64,000 bases of DNA from Hydrocarboniphaga sp965279055. Its GTDB lineage: Bacteria; Pseudomonadota; Gammaproteobacteria; Nevskiales; Nevskiaceae. The number at the start of each line of letters is the position of its first letter. The first letter of the stretch is position 1. Below are positions 49,747-58,970 of this stretch, piece by piece. The position numbers were made by a program, and so were the translations under genes. The stretch is from positions 2,790,001 to 2,854,000 of the forward strand of contig NZ_OZ257125.1 in NCBI RefSeq assembly GCF_965279055.1, given 5' to 3'. A model generated the notes under the pieces. That model did no database searches, was not told the origin of the DNA, and saw nothing but the letters and a program-made list of their open reading frames with translations.

Positions 49747-50997
49747 GTGAGCCTGCGCCGCAGACCGCGCCTGGTGGTGGTCGGCAACGGCATGGCCGGC
49801 ATGCGCACGGTTGAAGAACTGCTGAAGATCGACCCCGACCACTACGACATCAGCGTGTTCGGCAGCGAAGCCCACGGCAATTACAACCGCATCCTGCTGT
49901 CGCCGGTGCTGGCCGGCGACAAGATATTCGCCGACATCATGCTGCATACGCGCGAATGGTACGCAGCCAACAAGATCACCCTGCACGCGGGCGATCCGGT
50001 CGTGAAGATCGACCGCCATCGTCGCATCGTCGTCTCGCAATCCGGGCTGGAACTGCCTTACGACCGGCTGCTGATCGCCACCGGCTCCAAGCCTTTCATC
50101 ATTCCGGTGCCGGGCCACCAGCTGCCTGGCGTGATCGCGTTCCGCGACATCGCCGATGTCGAGGCGATGCTCGCCGCTTCACGTAGCCACAAGAATGCAG
50201 CGGTCATCGGCGGCGGCCTGCTCGGCCTGGAAGCCGCCAACGGCCTGATGCGCCAGGGCATGAACGTCACCGTGATCCACGTGATGGATTCGCTGATGGA
50301 GCGCCAGCTCGACAAGCCGGCCGCGGCGCTGCTGCGCGCGGCGCTGGAGCAGCGCGGCATGCGCTTTCTGCTGTCGGCGCAGACCGCCGAAATCACCGGC
50401 AGCGATCGGGTCACCGGCATCCGTTTCAAGGACGGCACGCAGATCGACGCCGATCTGGTGGTGATGGCCGTCGGCATTCGCCCGAACTTCGAGCTGGCCA
50501 AATCTGCCGGCCTGCTGTGCGATCGTGCGATCGTCGTCGACGACACCCTGCAGACGCATACCGATCCGCGCGTCTACGCGGTCGGCGAATGCGTTCAGCA
50601 TCGGGGCGCGGTCTATGGCCTGGTGGCGCCGCTGTGGGAGCAGGCCAGGGTTTGCGCCGGCCACCTGGCGCGCCTCGGCCACCGGCGTTATCCGGGCTCG
50701 GTCACGTCGACCAAGCTCAAGGTCACCGGTATCGATCTGTATTCGGCCGGTGATTTCGTCGGTGGTGCCGACACCGAGGATCTGGTGTTCCGCGATCCGC
50801 GACGCGGCGTCTACAAGCGCCTGATCATCCGCCACAGCGACGGCGGCGACCGCGTGATCGGCGCCGTGCTGTACGGCGATGTTGCCGACGGCCCCTGGTA
50901 TTTCGAGCTGATGCAGAAACACACCGATGTCAGCGCGATGCGCAACAAGCTGCTGTTCGGCCGCGCGTTCTGCGAGGCCTCCGGGCAGGCGGCGTAG
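49747..50997 (+). CDS. FAD/NAD-dependent oxidoreductase, electron-transfer subunit for nitrate reductase
   Basis: A 416-residue protein related to the first half of NirB: VVVGNGMAGMRTVEELLKID, NYNRILLSPVLAGDKIFADI, AAVIGGGLLGLEAANGLMRQ, RVYAVGECVQHRGAVYGLVA. It has both dinucleotide-binding domains but no iron-sulphur or siroheme part. Lying between nirD and the nitrate reductase gene, it most likely passes electrons from NAD(P)H to nitrate reductase, like NasB/NasC-type subunits. GTG 49747 is chosen; TTG 49738, overlapping the nirD stop, is possible. Confidence 0.85.
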   Translation: MSLRRRPRLVVVGNGMAGMRTVEELLKIDPDHYDISVFGSEAHGNYNRILLSPVLAGDKIFADIMLHTREWYAANKITLHAGDPVVKIDRHRRIVVSQSGLELPYDRLLIATGSKPFIIPVPGHQLPGVIAFRDIADVEAMLAASRSHKNAAVIGGGLLGLEAANGLMRQGMNVTVIHVMDSLMERQLDKPAAALLRAALEQRGMRFLLSAQTAEITGSDRVTGIRFKDGTQIDADLVVMAVGIRPNFELAKSAGLLCDRAIVVDDTLQTHTDPRVYAVGECVQHRGAVYGLVAPLWEQARVCAGHLARLGHRRYPGSVTSTKLKVTGIDLYSAGDFVGGADTEDLVFRDPRRGVYKRLIIRHSDGGDRVIGAVLYGDVADGPWYFELMQKHTDVSAMRNKLLFGRAFCEASGQAA

Positions 50998-51021
50998 CGC
51001 ATGGCCCGTCCCCTCACCTTC

Positions 51022-51121
51022 CGTTCCTCCCGAGTAGCCGCTTGCGGCGTATCGAGGGACGCATCGACGCTCGCATCGTTCCCTCGATACGCCCGCTATG
51101 GCGGGCTACTCGGGAGGAACG
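51022..51121. repeat. Intergenic inverted repeat, family A copy 3
   Basis: CGTTCCTCCCGAGTAGCCGC at 51022 with GCGTATCGAGGGA, mirrored by TCCCTCGATACGC and GGCTACTCGGGAGGAACG ending at 51121. Very like the copy at 5961-6055. It sits within the operon, 35 bp before the nitrate reductase start. Confidence 0.85.
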
Positions 51122-51155
51122 GAGTTTTGCTCGAGGCTTCGAGTCTCGAACGCTG

Positions 51156-53885
51156 ATGGCCGCAGGAGACAACAATTCGATCGACCCGGCCGTGGTGAAG
51201 ACCACCTGCCCTTACTGCGGCACCGGCTGCGGTGTCGACGTGGTCGTCGACGGCGAGCGCGCCAAAGTCGCCGGCGACAAGCAGCATCCGACCAACGCCG
51301 GCAAGCTCTGCGTCAAGGGCACCGCGCTCGGCGACACCGTGGTGCCGCATGGCCGCCTGCTGTATCCGCAGATGCTCGACGAGCAGGGCGCGATGGCGCG
51401 CGTCAGCTGGGACACGGCGCTGGACCACGTCGCCAATAAATTGCAGGACATCGTCGAACAGAACGGCCGCGAGTCCATCGCCTGGTACGTGTCCGGCCAG
51501 TTGCTGACCGAGGATTACTACGTCGCCAACAAGCTGGTGAAGGGCTTCGTCGGCACCGCGAACATCGACACCAATTCGCGGCTGTGCATGTCCTCGGCGG
51601 TGGCCGGCCACAAGCGCGCGTTCGGCGAAGACATCGTGCCAGTGGCCTACGACGACCTGGAGCGAGCCGACCTGATCGTGCTGGTCGGCAGCAACACGGC
51701 CTGGTGCCATCCGATCCTGTTCCAGCGCATGGTCCGCGCCAAAGAGCAGCGGCCGCAGATGCGGATCGTCGTCATCGACCCGCGCCGCACCGCGACCACC
51801 GAGATGGCCGACCTGCATCTGCCGCTGCGCGCCGGCACCGACGTGCACCTGTTCAATGGCCTGCTGTCGTACCTGAACCGGCACGGCATCGTCGACACCG
51901 CGTTCGTCGACAGCTCGACAAGCGGCCTGACCGAGGCGCTGGCAGCGGCCGAACAGGGCAATGACGATGTCGCCGTCATCGCCGAACAATGCGGCCTGGA
52001 TGCGACGCAGCTGGCCGAGTTCTACAAGCTGTTTGCGCTGAATCCGCGCGTGATCACCTGCTTTTCGATGGGCGTCAACCAGTCTTCGGCCGGCACCGAC
52101 AAGGTCAACGCGATCATCAACTGCCATCTGCTGACCGGGCGTATCGGCAAGCCCGGTGCCGGTCCGTTTTCGCTGACCGGCCAGCCCAATGCGATGGGCG
52201 GCCGCGAAGTCGGCGGCCTGTCCAACATGCTCGCCGCGCACATGGAGCTGGACAGCGCCGCCGACCGCGACGCGGTGCAGAGTTTCTGGAACAGCCCCGG
52301 CATCGCCGACAAACCGGGGCTGAAAGCGGTCGAGCTGTTCGACGCGATCGACGAGGGCCGCATCAAGGCGGTGTGGATCATGGCGACCAATCCGGTGGTC
52401 AGCCTGCCCGACGCCGACAAGGTCAAGCGCGCGCTGGCCAGGTGCGAGCTGGTGATCGTCTCCGACGTGATGGAGAAAACCGACACCACCGCCTTCGCCC
52501 ACGTGCTGCTGCCGGCCCAGGGCTGGGGCGAGAAAGACGGCACGGTGACCAACAGCGAGCGCTGCATTTCGCGCCAGCGCGCGTTCGTCGCGCCGCTCGG
52601 CGAGGCGCGCGCCGACTGGTGGATGCTGGCCGAAGTCGCGCGCCGCTGGGGTTATGCCGAGCAGTTCGCCTACGACAACGCGGCCGATATTTTCGACGAG
52701 CACGCGCGGCTGTCGGCCTGGCGCAACGACGGCCAGCGCTACTTCGACATCGGCGGCCTGGTCGGGCTCGACAGCGCCGCCTACGACGCGCTGCAGCCGG
52801 TGCGCTGGCCGGTGGTCGCCGGCGCTGCGCCGGCCACGGTCGAAGCGCAGCTGCAGGTGTTCGGCGACGGCCGCTACTACCACGCCGATGGCCGCGCGCG
52901 CTTCGTCGCGACCGCGCCGCGAGCGCCGGTGAATCCGGTCAGCGAGGACTATCCGCTGGTGCTCAACACCGGCCGCGTGCGCGACCATTGGCACACGATG
53001 ACGCGCACCGGCCTGTCGGCGACGCTGGCCTCGCACATCGCCGAGCCTTTCGTCGATCTGCATGCCCAGGACGCGCTGGCCGGCGGGATCACCGACGGCG
53101 CGCTCGCCCGCGTCAGCACGCGCTGGGGCAGCCTGGTCGCACGCGTCAGGATCAGCGGCGAAATGCCGCGCGGCACGCTGTTCGTGCCGATCCACTGGAA
53201 CGCGCAGTACGCCTCCGACGCGCGCGTCGGCGGCCTGGTCAACCCGGTGATCGATCCGGTGTCGGGCGAGCCCGAGTTCAAGCACACGCCGGCCAAGGTC
53301 GAGCCTTTCGACGTCGCCTGGCACGGCTTCGTGCTCAGCCGCGAAGCCCTGCCGATCAGCGCCGCCGCGCTGCTCGACACCTGGTGGACGCGCGTCACCG
53401 GTGCGCAGTTCAACCGCTACGAACTCGCCGGCCGCGACAGCGACACCGACTGGGCGACGCGCGCGCGCATCGCGCTCGGCGCCAAGCACGACAGCGCCGA
53501 CTGGCTCGAATACGAAGACCGCAGCGCCGGCGTCTACCGCGCCGCGCTGGTCGTCGACGATCGCATTGCCGCCTGCCTGTTCGTCTCCAGGCGCAGCGAT
53601 CTGCCGTCACGCGCCTGGCTGGCGGGCCTGTTCGCCAAGGACACGCTGGCCGAGACCGACCGCATCGGCTTGCTGGTCGGCGAGCCGATGGAAGCCGGCG
53701 AAGACCAGGGGCCGACCGTGTGCTCCTGCTGGGGCGTCGGCCGCAACCGCATCGTCGACGGCATTCGCAAGCAGGGGCTGGACAGCGTTGCCGCGCTCGG
53801 CGCCAAGCTGCAGTGCGGCACCAACTGCGGCTCCTGCATTCCGGAGCTGAAAGTCTTGCTGGCACAGAACCGGGTCGCGGCCTGA
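51156..53885 (+). CDS. nasC: Assimilatory nitrate reductase, catalytic molybdoprotein
   Basis: A 909-residue cytosolic enzyme reducing nitrate to nitrite. N-terminal [4Fe-4S] ligands Cys18, Cys21, Cys25 and Cys52 (CPYCGTGC, KLCVKG), the bis-MGD domains (NIDTNSRLCMSSAVAGHKRA, GSNTAWCHPILFQRM, FSLTGQPNAMGGREVGGLSN, MEKTDTTAFAHVLLPAQGW, NTGRVRDHWHTMTRTG), and a C-terminal BFD-like [2Fe-2S] domain (VCSCWGVGRNRIVDGI, CGTNCGSCIPELK). Cys141-region LCMSSA supplies the Mo ligand. The reading frame extends upstream into the repeat; ATG 51156 is the natural start. Confidence 0.96.
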   Translation: MAAGDNNSIDPAVVKTTCPYCGTGCGVDVVVDGERAKVAGDKQHPTNAGKLCVKGTALGDTVVPHGRLLYPQMLDEQGAMARVSWDTALDHVANKLQDIVEQNGRESIAWYVSGQLLTEDYYVANKLVKGFVGTANIDTNSRLCMSSAVAGHKRAFGEDIVPVAYDDLERADLIVLVGSNTAWCHPILFQRMVRAKEQRPQMRIVVIDPRRTATTEMADLHLPLRAGTDVHLFNGLLSYLNRHGIVDTAFVDSSTSGLTEALAAAEQGNDDVAVIAEQCGLDATQLAEFYKLFALNPRVITCFSMGVNQSSAGTDKVNAIINCHLLTGRIGKPGAGPFSLTGQPNAMGGREVGGLSNMLAAHMELDSAADRDAVQSFWNSPGIADKPGLKAVELFDAIDEGRIKAVWIMATNPVVSLPDADKVKRALARCELVIVSDVMEKTDTTAFAHVLLPAQGWGEKDGTVTNSERCISRQRAFVAPLGEARADWWMLAEVARRWGYAEQFAYDNAADIFDEHARLSAWRNDGQRYFDIGGLVGLDSAAYDALQPVRWPVVAGAAPATVEAQLQVFGDGRYYHADGRARFVATAPRAPVNPVSEDYPLVLNTGRVRDHWHTMTRTGLSATLASHIAEPFVDLHAQDALAGGITDGALARVSTRWGSLVARVRISGEMPRGTLFVPIHWNAQYASDARVGGLVNPVIDPVSGEPEFKHTPAKVEPFDVAWHGFVLSREALPISAAALLDTWWTRVTGAQFNRYELAGRDSDTDWATRARIALGAKHDSADWLEYEDRSAGVYRAALVVDDRIAACLFVSRRSDLPSRAWLAGLFAKDTLAETDRIGLLVGEPMEAGEDQGPTVCSCWGVGRNRIVDGIRKQGLDSVAALGAKLQCGTNCGSCIPELKVLLAQNRVAA

Positions 53886-53958
53886 AGGTTTCCATCGGCT
53901 GAATTGCACCGATTCCGAACCGCCACGGCGCCGCCGGGTCGAAGCTACAATGCTGCCC

Positions 53959-54576
53959 ATGTCTGAACCCACCAGCCCCATCGGCCAGGCCGGCATCCGC
54001 CTCAGCGGCGGCGTGCTCGCGGGCGGTGAAGGCCGGCGCTTCGGCGGCCTGGACAAGGGCTGGATCGCCTATCGCGGCCGCCCGTTCATCGAGCACGTGC
54101 TGGCACAGCTGGCGCCCCAGGTCGACGATGTCGCGATCTCCGCCAACCGCAGCCTCGGTCGCTATGCCACGCTCGGCTACCCGGTTGTGAGTGACCGTCT
54201 CGGCGCCGGGCCGCTGGCCGGGCTGCTGCGGCTGCTGGAATCGGCTGCGCAGGACTGGCTGCTGAGCGTGCCCTGCGATGCGCTCGATCTGCCGGCCGAC
54301 CTGGCCCGGCACCTGGTGGAAGTGCAGCGCGCCGAAAACGCCGATGTCGTCGTGCTCTGCGACGACGATGGCCTGCACCCGATCGTCGCGCTGACCCGGC
54401 GCGCGCTGGCGCCGGACATCGAGACCTTCCTGCGCGAAGGCGGCTCGTCGGTGCAGCGCTGGCAGGCGCGCCACCGCGTGGCGCGGGCGCAGCGCGCGGG
54501 CGTGCTGATCAACGTCAACGACGCCGCGCGGCTGAGCGAGCTGGAAATGGATCTGCAGGAGCCGGCCCATGGCTGA
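53959..54576 (+). CDS. mobA: Molybdenum cofactor guanylyltransferase MobA
   Basis: Attaches GMP to molybdopterin, making the MGD cofactor that nitrate reductase requires. The 205-residue product has GGVLAGGEGRRFGGLDKGWI (nucleotide loop and Lys), WLLSVPCDALDLPADLARHL and VLINVNDAARLSELE. ATG 53959 is preferred; an ATG at 53950 adds three residues. A TACAAT at 53946-53951 ends seven bases before the start. It overlaps moaA by eight bases. Confidence 0.93.
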   Translation: MSEPTSPIGQAGIRLSGGVLAGGEGRRFGGLDKGWIAYRGRPFIEHVLAQLAPQVDDVAISANRSLGRYATLGYPVVSDRLGAGPLAGLLRLLESAAQDWLLSVPCDALDLPADLARHLVEVQRAENADVVVLCDDDGLHPIVALTRRALAPDIETFLREGGSSVQRWQARHRVARAQRAGVLINVNDAARLSELEMDLQEPAHG

Positions 54577-55576
54577 CGGCATCGCCTCTACGCCGCCGGA
54601 ACTCGTCGACCAGCACGGCCGGCGCAAGCGCAAGCTGCGCCTGTCGGTGACCGACCGCTGCAACCTGCGCTGCGCCTACTGCATGCCCGAGAACCCGAGC
54701 TGGCTGCCGCGCGAACAGCTGCTGACGATCGAGGAACTGCTGCGGCTGACCGCGCTGTTCGTGATCCAGCTCGGTATCACCAACGTGCGCCTGACCGGCG
54801 GCGAACCGACCTTGCGTCGCGGCCTGCCGGAACTGATCGAAGGCCTGCAGCTGCTGCGGCCGCGCGGCCTGCAGCGCGTGTCGATGACCAGCAATGCGAC
54901 GCGCCTGGCCGAGCTCGCGCCGGCGCTGAAAGCCGCCGGCCTCGACGATCTGAACATCAGCATCGACGCCCGCGACCCGGCGCTGTTCCAGAAGCTGACG
55001 CGCGGCCCGATCGAGCCGGTGCTGGAAGGTATTGCCGCCGCGCGTGACGCCGGCCTGCCGTTCAAGCTCAACGCGGTGGTGATCCGCGACTACAACGATG
55101 GCGAAATCGAATCGCTGGCCGCCTGGGCCTTCGAGCAGCAGGTGGAGATGCGCTTCATCGAGTTCATGCCGCTGGACAATGCGCAGCAATGGAGCCGCGA
55201 GCGCGTCGTGACCGAAAGCGAAATCCTGCAGCGCCTGGGCACGCGCTTCGGCAAGATCGAAAAGCTGCCGCGCAGCAGCGCCAGCCCGGCGACCGAGTAC
55301 CTGCTCGGCGGCAAGCACCGGCTCGGCATCATCACCACCGTGTCCGATCCGTTCTGCAGCTCCTGCGATCGCGTGCGCCTGACCGCGGTCGGCGAGCTGT
55401 TCGCCTGCCTGTTCTCGGCGCGCGGCAGCAAACTGCGCGACGCGCTGCGCGGCGGTGAGTCCGACGCCGCGCTGCTGACGATGATCCGCAGCGGCGTCTG
55501 GAACAAGGAGGCCGGCTTCGCCGCACCGCGCGGCTATGTCGAGCGGCCGATCACGATGCACAGGCTCGGTGGTTGA
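54569..55576 (+). CDS. moaA: GTP 3',8-cyclase MoaA
   Basis: Radical SAM enzyme for the first step of molybdopterin synthesis. The 335-residue product has the SAM cluster Cys31, Cys35, Cys38 (DRCNLRCAYCM), VRLTGGEPTLRRGL, LNISIDARDP, RFIEFMPLD, and a C-terminal second cluster (DPFCSSCDRVRL ... LFACLFS). It ends in Gly-Gly (MHRLGG), the tail needed by MoaC partnership in the pathway. Confidence 0.96.
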   Translation: MADGIASTPPELVDQHGRRKRKLRLSVTDRCNLRCAYCMPENPSWLPREQLLTIEELLRLTALFVIQLGITNVRLTGGEPTLRRGLPELIEGLQLLRPRGLQRVSMTSNATRLAELAPALKAAGLDDLNISIDARDPALFQKLTRGPIEPVLEGIAAARDAGLPFKLNAVVIRDYNDGEIESLAAWAFEQQVEMRFIEFMPLDNAQQWSRERVVTESEILQRLGTRFGKIEKLPRSSASPATEYLLGGKHRLGIITTVSDPFCSSCDRVRLTAVGELFACLFSARGSKLRDALRGGESDAALLTMIRSGVWNKEAGFAAPRGYVERPITMHRLGG

Positions 55577-55599
55577 TGGAGTCGCGCGACGCATTCTGT

Positions 55600-55718
55600 T
55601 TCCCCTCTCCCCTCGGGAGAGGGTGGCGCGAAGCGCCGGGTGAGGGCGTTGGGATCGCAATGCCGCTTGAGCCGGCAAGTCCCTCACTCCTGCCCCTCTC
55701 CCGGAGGGAGAGGGGTTC
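55600..55718. repeat. Inverted repeat between moaA and moaD (family D)
   Basis: TTCCCCTCTCCCCTCGGGAG ... and CCCCTCTCCCGGAGGGAGAG ... with GCGCGAAGCGCCGGGTGAGG between: a common high-GC intergenic repeat with nested hairpins. No second copy in the window. Confidence 0.75.
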
Positions 55719-55727
55719 CGGTTCACG

Positions 55728-55970
55728 ATGAACATCGACATCCACTTCTGGGGCGTCACCGCGCGTCTCGCCGGCGGCGATCGTCGGCGCGTGAGCCTGT
55801 CCGATGCCGCCACCGTCGCCGACGCGATCGAGCTGCTGCGCAACGACGCCGCGCTGGCCGGGGAGCTGCCGCGCTGCGCCTACGCGATCGGCGCGGACCT
55901 GGTGTCGGTACATCATTCATTGTCCGAAGGCGACGAGCTTTCGGTGCTGCCGCCCGTATCCGGCGGCTGA
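55728..55970 (+). CDS. moaD: Molybdopterin synthase small subunit MoaD
   Basis: An 80-residue ubiquitin-like protein (MNIDIHFWGVTARLAGGDRR, VADAIELLRNDAALAGEL, SEGDELSVLPPVSGG) whose C-terminal Gly-Gly is thiocarboxylated to deliver sulphur to molybdopterin. It partners the MoaE encoded 11 bp downstream. Confidence 0.93.
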   Translation: MNIDIHFWGVTARLAGGDRRRVSLSDAATVADAIELLRNDAALAGELPRCAYAIGADLVSVHHSLSEGDELSVLPPVSGG

Positions 55971-55981
55971 GAGCGACCGAC

Positions 55982-56476
55982 ATGCTGCCGGAAACCCTGC
56001 ATTTTTCCCGTATCAGCGACCAGCCGCTGGCGCTGGAGCCCTTGCTGCTGGCCAGCGAACGCCCCGACTGCGGCGCGCTGGCGATCTTCGCCGGCGCGGT
56101 GCGCAATCATCACGAAGGCGCCGCCGTCAGCCATCTGATCTACACCGCGCATGCGGCGCTGTGCGACAAGATCATCGCCGCGATCGAGCAGGAAACGCGT
56201 GAGCAGTTCAAGGTTCCCGAGTGCCGCATCGTGCATCGCACCGGCAGCCTGGGCATCGGCGACATCGCGATCTACGCGGTGGTGCGCTCGCCGCATCGCG
56301 CCGAGGCATTCGCCGCACTGCGTTACGCAGTGGATGCGACCAAGCATCGCGCGCCGATCTGGAAAGAAGAGTTCTACCCGGACGGCAGCTCGTCCTTCGT
56401 CACCGGCTGCTGCATCGCCGACGGACACGAGCCGCCGGATTATCTGAAACAGCTGCCGATCAAGGCGAACAGCTGA
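55982..56476 (+). CDS. moaE: Molybdopterin synthase catalytic subunit MoaE
   Basis: A 164-residue protein: ALAIFAGAVRNHHEGAAVSH, AIEQETREQFKVPECRIVHR, TGSLGIGDIAIYAVVRSPHR, PIWKEEFYPDGSSSFVTGC. The conserved R-N-H, H-R-x-G and P-x-W-K-x-E motifs of the active site are all present. It overlaps moaCB by one base. Confidence 0.95.
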   Translation: MLPETLHFSRISDQPLALEPLLLASERPDCGALAIFAGAVRNHHEGAAVSHLIYTAHAALCDKIIAAIEQETREQFKVPECRIVHRTGSLGIGDIAIYAVVRSPHRAEAFAALRYAVDATKHRAPIWKEEFYPDGSSSFVTGCCIADGHEPPDYLKQLPIKANS

Positions 56477-57408
56477 TGCAGGACATCACCCTCAAGCCGA
56501 CGACGCTGCGCAGCGCGATCGCCGAAGGCAAGCTCTATCTGCCGGCGGAAACCGTGGCGATGGTGCGCAATGGCGAGGTCAAGAAAGGCGACGTCGCCGA
56601 GGCCTCGCGCATCGCCGCGCTGATGGGCCTGAAGAAAACCTGGGAGCTGCTGCCGCACTGCCATCCTTTGGCGGTGCTCGATGCGAACATCGACGTCAGC
56701 ACGCACGACGATGGCCTCCACGTCAGCGCGCAGGTGCGCACGATCGCCTCCACCGGCGTCGAGATGGAAGCACTGACCGCAGTGTCGATCGCCCTGCTGT
56801 GCGCCTACGACATGCTCAAGCCACACGCGCCGGCGATCGCGATGCGCATCGGCGACATCCGCCTGGCCGAGAAAAAAGGCGGCAAGACGCAGTTCCAGCG
56901 CCAGTCCAAGACAGGGAGCGCGGCGATCATCGTGCTGTCGGATACCGTTGCCGCCGGCCGCAAGAACGACACCGCCGGCGCCTCGGTGCGCGACGGCCTG
57001 GAGCGCGCCGGCTTCGACATCGCCGCCTACGACATCCTGCCCGACGAGCCCGCGCTGTTGCGCGCCTGCGTCGAAAAATACGTCGCCGCGAACATCAGCT
57101 GCATCATCACCGTCGGCGGCACCGGCCTGTCGCCGCGCGACAAGACCATCGAAGCGCTGCACGGTCTGATCGACACCGACCTGCCCGGCTTCATGGAAAC
57201 CGCGCGCGCTTTCGGCCAGGCGCGCACGCCCTACGCGATGCTGTCGCGCGGCATCGCCGGCATGGCGAAGAACAGTTTCATCGCGACATTTCCGGGCTCG
57301 CGCAAGGGCGCGGAAGAAACCCTGGCCGCGGTATTACCCGGCCTGGTGCATCTGATCGAAGTGCATCGCGCCCAGCACAGCGCCGCACACCAGGGTGGTT
57401 ACGCCTGA
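56476..57408 (+). CDS. moaCB: Bifunctional MoaC-MoaB fusion (cPMP synthase / molybdopterin adenylyltransferase-like)
   Basis: A 310-residue protein. Residues 1-140 are MoaC (AASRIAALMGLKKTWELLPH, CHPLAVLDANIDV, GVEMEALTAVSIALLCAYDM, GDIRLAEKKGGKTQF), with the catalytic His (CHPL) and the Asp and Lys of YDMLK present. The usual MVDVxxK start is missing. Residues about 147-310 are a MogA/MoaB domain (AAIIVLSDTVAAGRKNDTAG, ISCIITVGGTGLSPRDKTIE, FPGSRKGAEETLAAVLPGL). The fusion couples an early and a late step of cofactor synthesis in one polypeptide. Confidence 0.93.
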   Translation: MQDITLKPTTLRSAIAEGKLYLPAETVAMVRNGEVKKGDVAEASRIAALMGLKKTWELLPHCHPLAVLDANIDVSTHDDGLHVSAQVRTIASTGVEMEALTAVSIALLCAYDMLKPHAPAIAMRIGDIRLAEKKGGKTQFQRQSKTGSAAIIVLSDTVAAGRKNDTAGASVRDGLERAGFDIAAYDILPDEPALLRACVEKYVAANISCIITVGGTGLSPRDKTIEALHGLIDTDLPGFMETARAFGQARTPYAMLSRGIAGMAKNSFIATFPGSRKGAEETLAAVLPGLVHLIEVHRAQHSAAHQGGYA

Positions 57409-57453
57409 CTGTCCAAGCGCGATTTCCGCGAAGGCGGGAATGACGCAGGTTTC

Positions 57454-57505
57454 GTAGCCCGGGTGAAACCCGGGTTTGTATTGCCCCGGGTTTCACCCGG
57501 GCTAC
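57454..57505. repeat. Inverted repeat, family B copy 3
   Basis: GTAGCCCGGGTGAAACCCGG and its full complement CCGGGTTTCACCCGGGCTAC form a near-perfect stem with a short loop (TTTGTATTGCC). Same unit as at 26772 and 28781. Confidence 0.85.
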
Positions 57506-57538
57506 TATCAGCGCATCCAACTGTCGGACCCATTCCCA

Positions 57539-58738
57539 ATGATCCCCGTCGACGAAGCTCTGCGCCTGGCGCTGGCCGACATTCCGGCGCCGCGCGTCGA
57601 ACAGCGCGAGCTGTCCGATGCGCTCGGCCGTGTGCTCGCCGCGCCGGTGCTGTCGACGCTGGATCTGCCGCCATTCGACCAGTCCGCAGTCGACGGCTAT
57701 GCGGTGCGCCACGCCGACATCGCCGGCGCGCCGCTGCAGTTGCCGATTTCGCAGACCATCGCCGCTGCGGCGCGTGACGGCACGCCAGTGCTGCAGGCCG
57801 GCACGGCGGCGCGCATCTTCACCGGCGGCTGGTTGCCGGAAAATGCCGATACGTCGCTGCGCCAGGAACTGACGCGCCGCGACGGCGATGTCGTGCATGT
57901 CGAGCAGGCCGTCGACATCGGCACCGACGTGCGTCGCCGCGGCGAAGAGCTGCGCCGCGGCGACACCGTCGGCAGCACCGGCGCACGCATTACGCCGGGC
58001 CTGCTGGGTGCGATCGCGATGGCCGGCGTGTCGCGCGTATCGATCCACGTGCCACCGCGCGTCAGCGTTCTGGTCACCGGCGACGAAGTCGCGCCGCCCG
58101 GCGTCGCGCTCAAGCCCGGCCAGATCGCCGATGCCAATGGTCCGCTGCTGCTGGCGCATCTGCGGCAATGGGGTTATCGCGACGTGACCCTGCGTTACAT
58201 CGACGACCGCTACGACAGCGTCGTTGAGGCGCTGCAGCAGGCTTTCGCCGAATCCGAGCTGGTGCTGACCACCGGCGGCGTCTCGGTCGGCGATCACGAT
58301 CACGTGCCCAAGGCGGCGCAGGCGGCCGGCGCGCGCACGCTGTTCTGGAAAGTCGCGCAGAAGCCGGGCATGCCGCTGTACGTGGCCAGCACCGGTCGCA
58401 GCCGGCTGTTCGGCCTGCCCGGCAATCCGGCCTCGGTGCTGGTCAACCTGTTGGTCTACGTGCGTCCGGCGCTGGCGCGCTACGAAGGCCTGCACAGCCT
58501 GCCCGCCTGGCGTCGCGGCCGCCTGGCGGCCGAGGTGCGCGCCGAAACCGCGAAGACCCAGTGGCTGCGCATGCGCGAGGCCAGCGACGAGCGGGGCCAG
58601 TCCGTGCTGACGCCGCTGGGCAAACAGGGATCGCACATGCTCAGCAATCTGGCGGAAGCCTCGGTGCTGGTACGCATTCCGGCGGCTGCGGACGGCCGTT
58701 GCTCGGCCGGCAGCATCCTCGAATGGAGCCTGCTGTAG
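57539..58738 (+). CDS. moeA: Molybdopterin molybdenumtransferase MoeA
   Basis: Inserts molybdate into adenylylated molybdopterin. The 399-residue product has LDLPPFDQSAVDGYAVRHAD (usual P-x-F-D-x-SAMDGYA, here with Val for Met), RIFTGGWLPENADTSLRQE, SVLVTGDEV, GQIADANGPLLLAHL, LTTGGVSVGDHDHV, KPGMPLYVA and FGLPGNPASVLV. Last gene of the cofactor set. ATG 57539 matches family starts. Confidence 0.94.
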   Translation: MIPVDEALRLALADIPAPRVEQRELSDALGRVLAAPVLSTLDLPPFDQSAVDGYAVRHADIAGAPLQLPISQTIAAAARDGTPVLQAGTAARIFTGGWLPENADTSLRQELTRRDGDVVHVEQAVDIGTDVRRRGEELRRGDTVGSTGARITPGLLGAIAMAGVSRVSIHVPPRVSVLVTGDEVAPPGVALKPGQIADANGPLLLAHLRQWGYRDVTLRYIDDRYDSVVEALQQAFAESELVLTTGGVSVGDHDHVPKAAQAAGARTLFWKVAQKPGMPLYVASTGRSRLFGLPGNPASVLVNLLVYVRPALARYEGLHSLPAWRRGRLAAEVRAETAKTQWLRMREASDERGQSVLTPLGKQGSHMLSNLAEASVLVRIPAAADGRCSAGSILEWSLL

Positions 58739-58970
58739 GCTCTGTCTTACATCTGATTTCTGGGATCGCGACAGCGTCGAAACAGCAGGTAACGATCGTG
58801 GACGCCCGCGTTTTGTTTCAGTAAAGTCAGCGGCTTATCGTTATATAGAAAGACCGGAGGCAGCGGGAAACCCGCTTCCGGCGTTCCGGCTGAAGCTTTA
58901 CGTGAGTGGCATGTCGGGTTGATATCGGCGGTTTAAGGCGCGTTCGGGCGCTTCACTGGGGGAGCACAAG

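Noticed and set aside
51096..53489. 797-codon open frame on the minus strand
   Set aside because: It is antisense to the nitrate reductase gene. The Arg/Ala/Gly/Gln-rich product has no domain; long shadow frames are expected in high-GC DNA. The same applies to long antisense frames over recN, nadK and the TPR genes.
58895..58950. Sigma-54 box before the TolC-like gene (TGGCATGTCGGGTTGA)
   Set aside because: The GC of the -12 element is missing at the required 10-base spacing.
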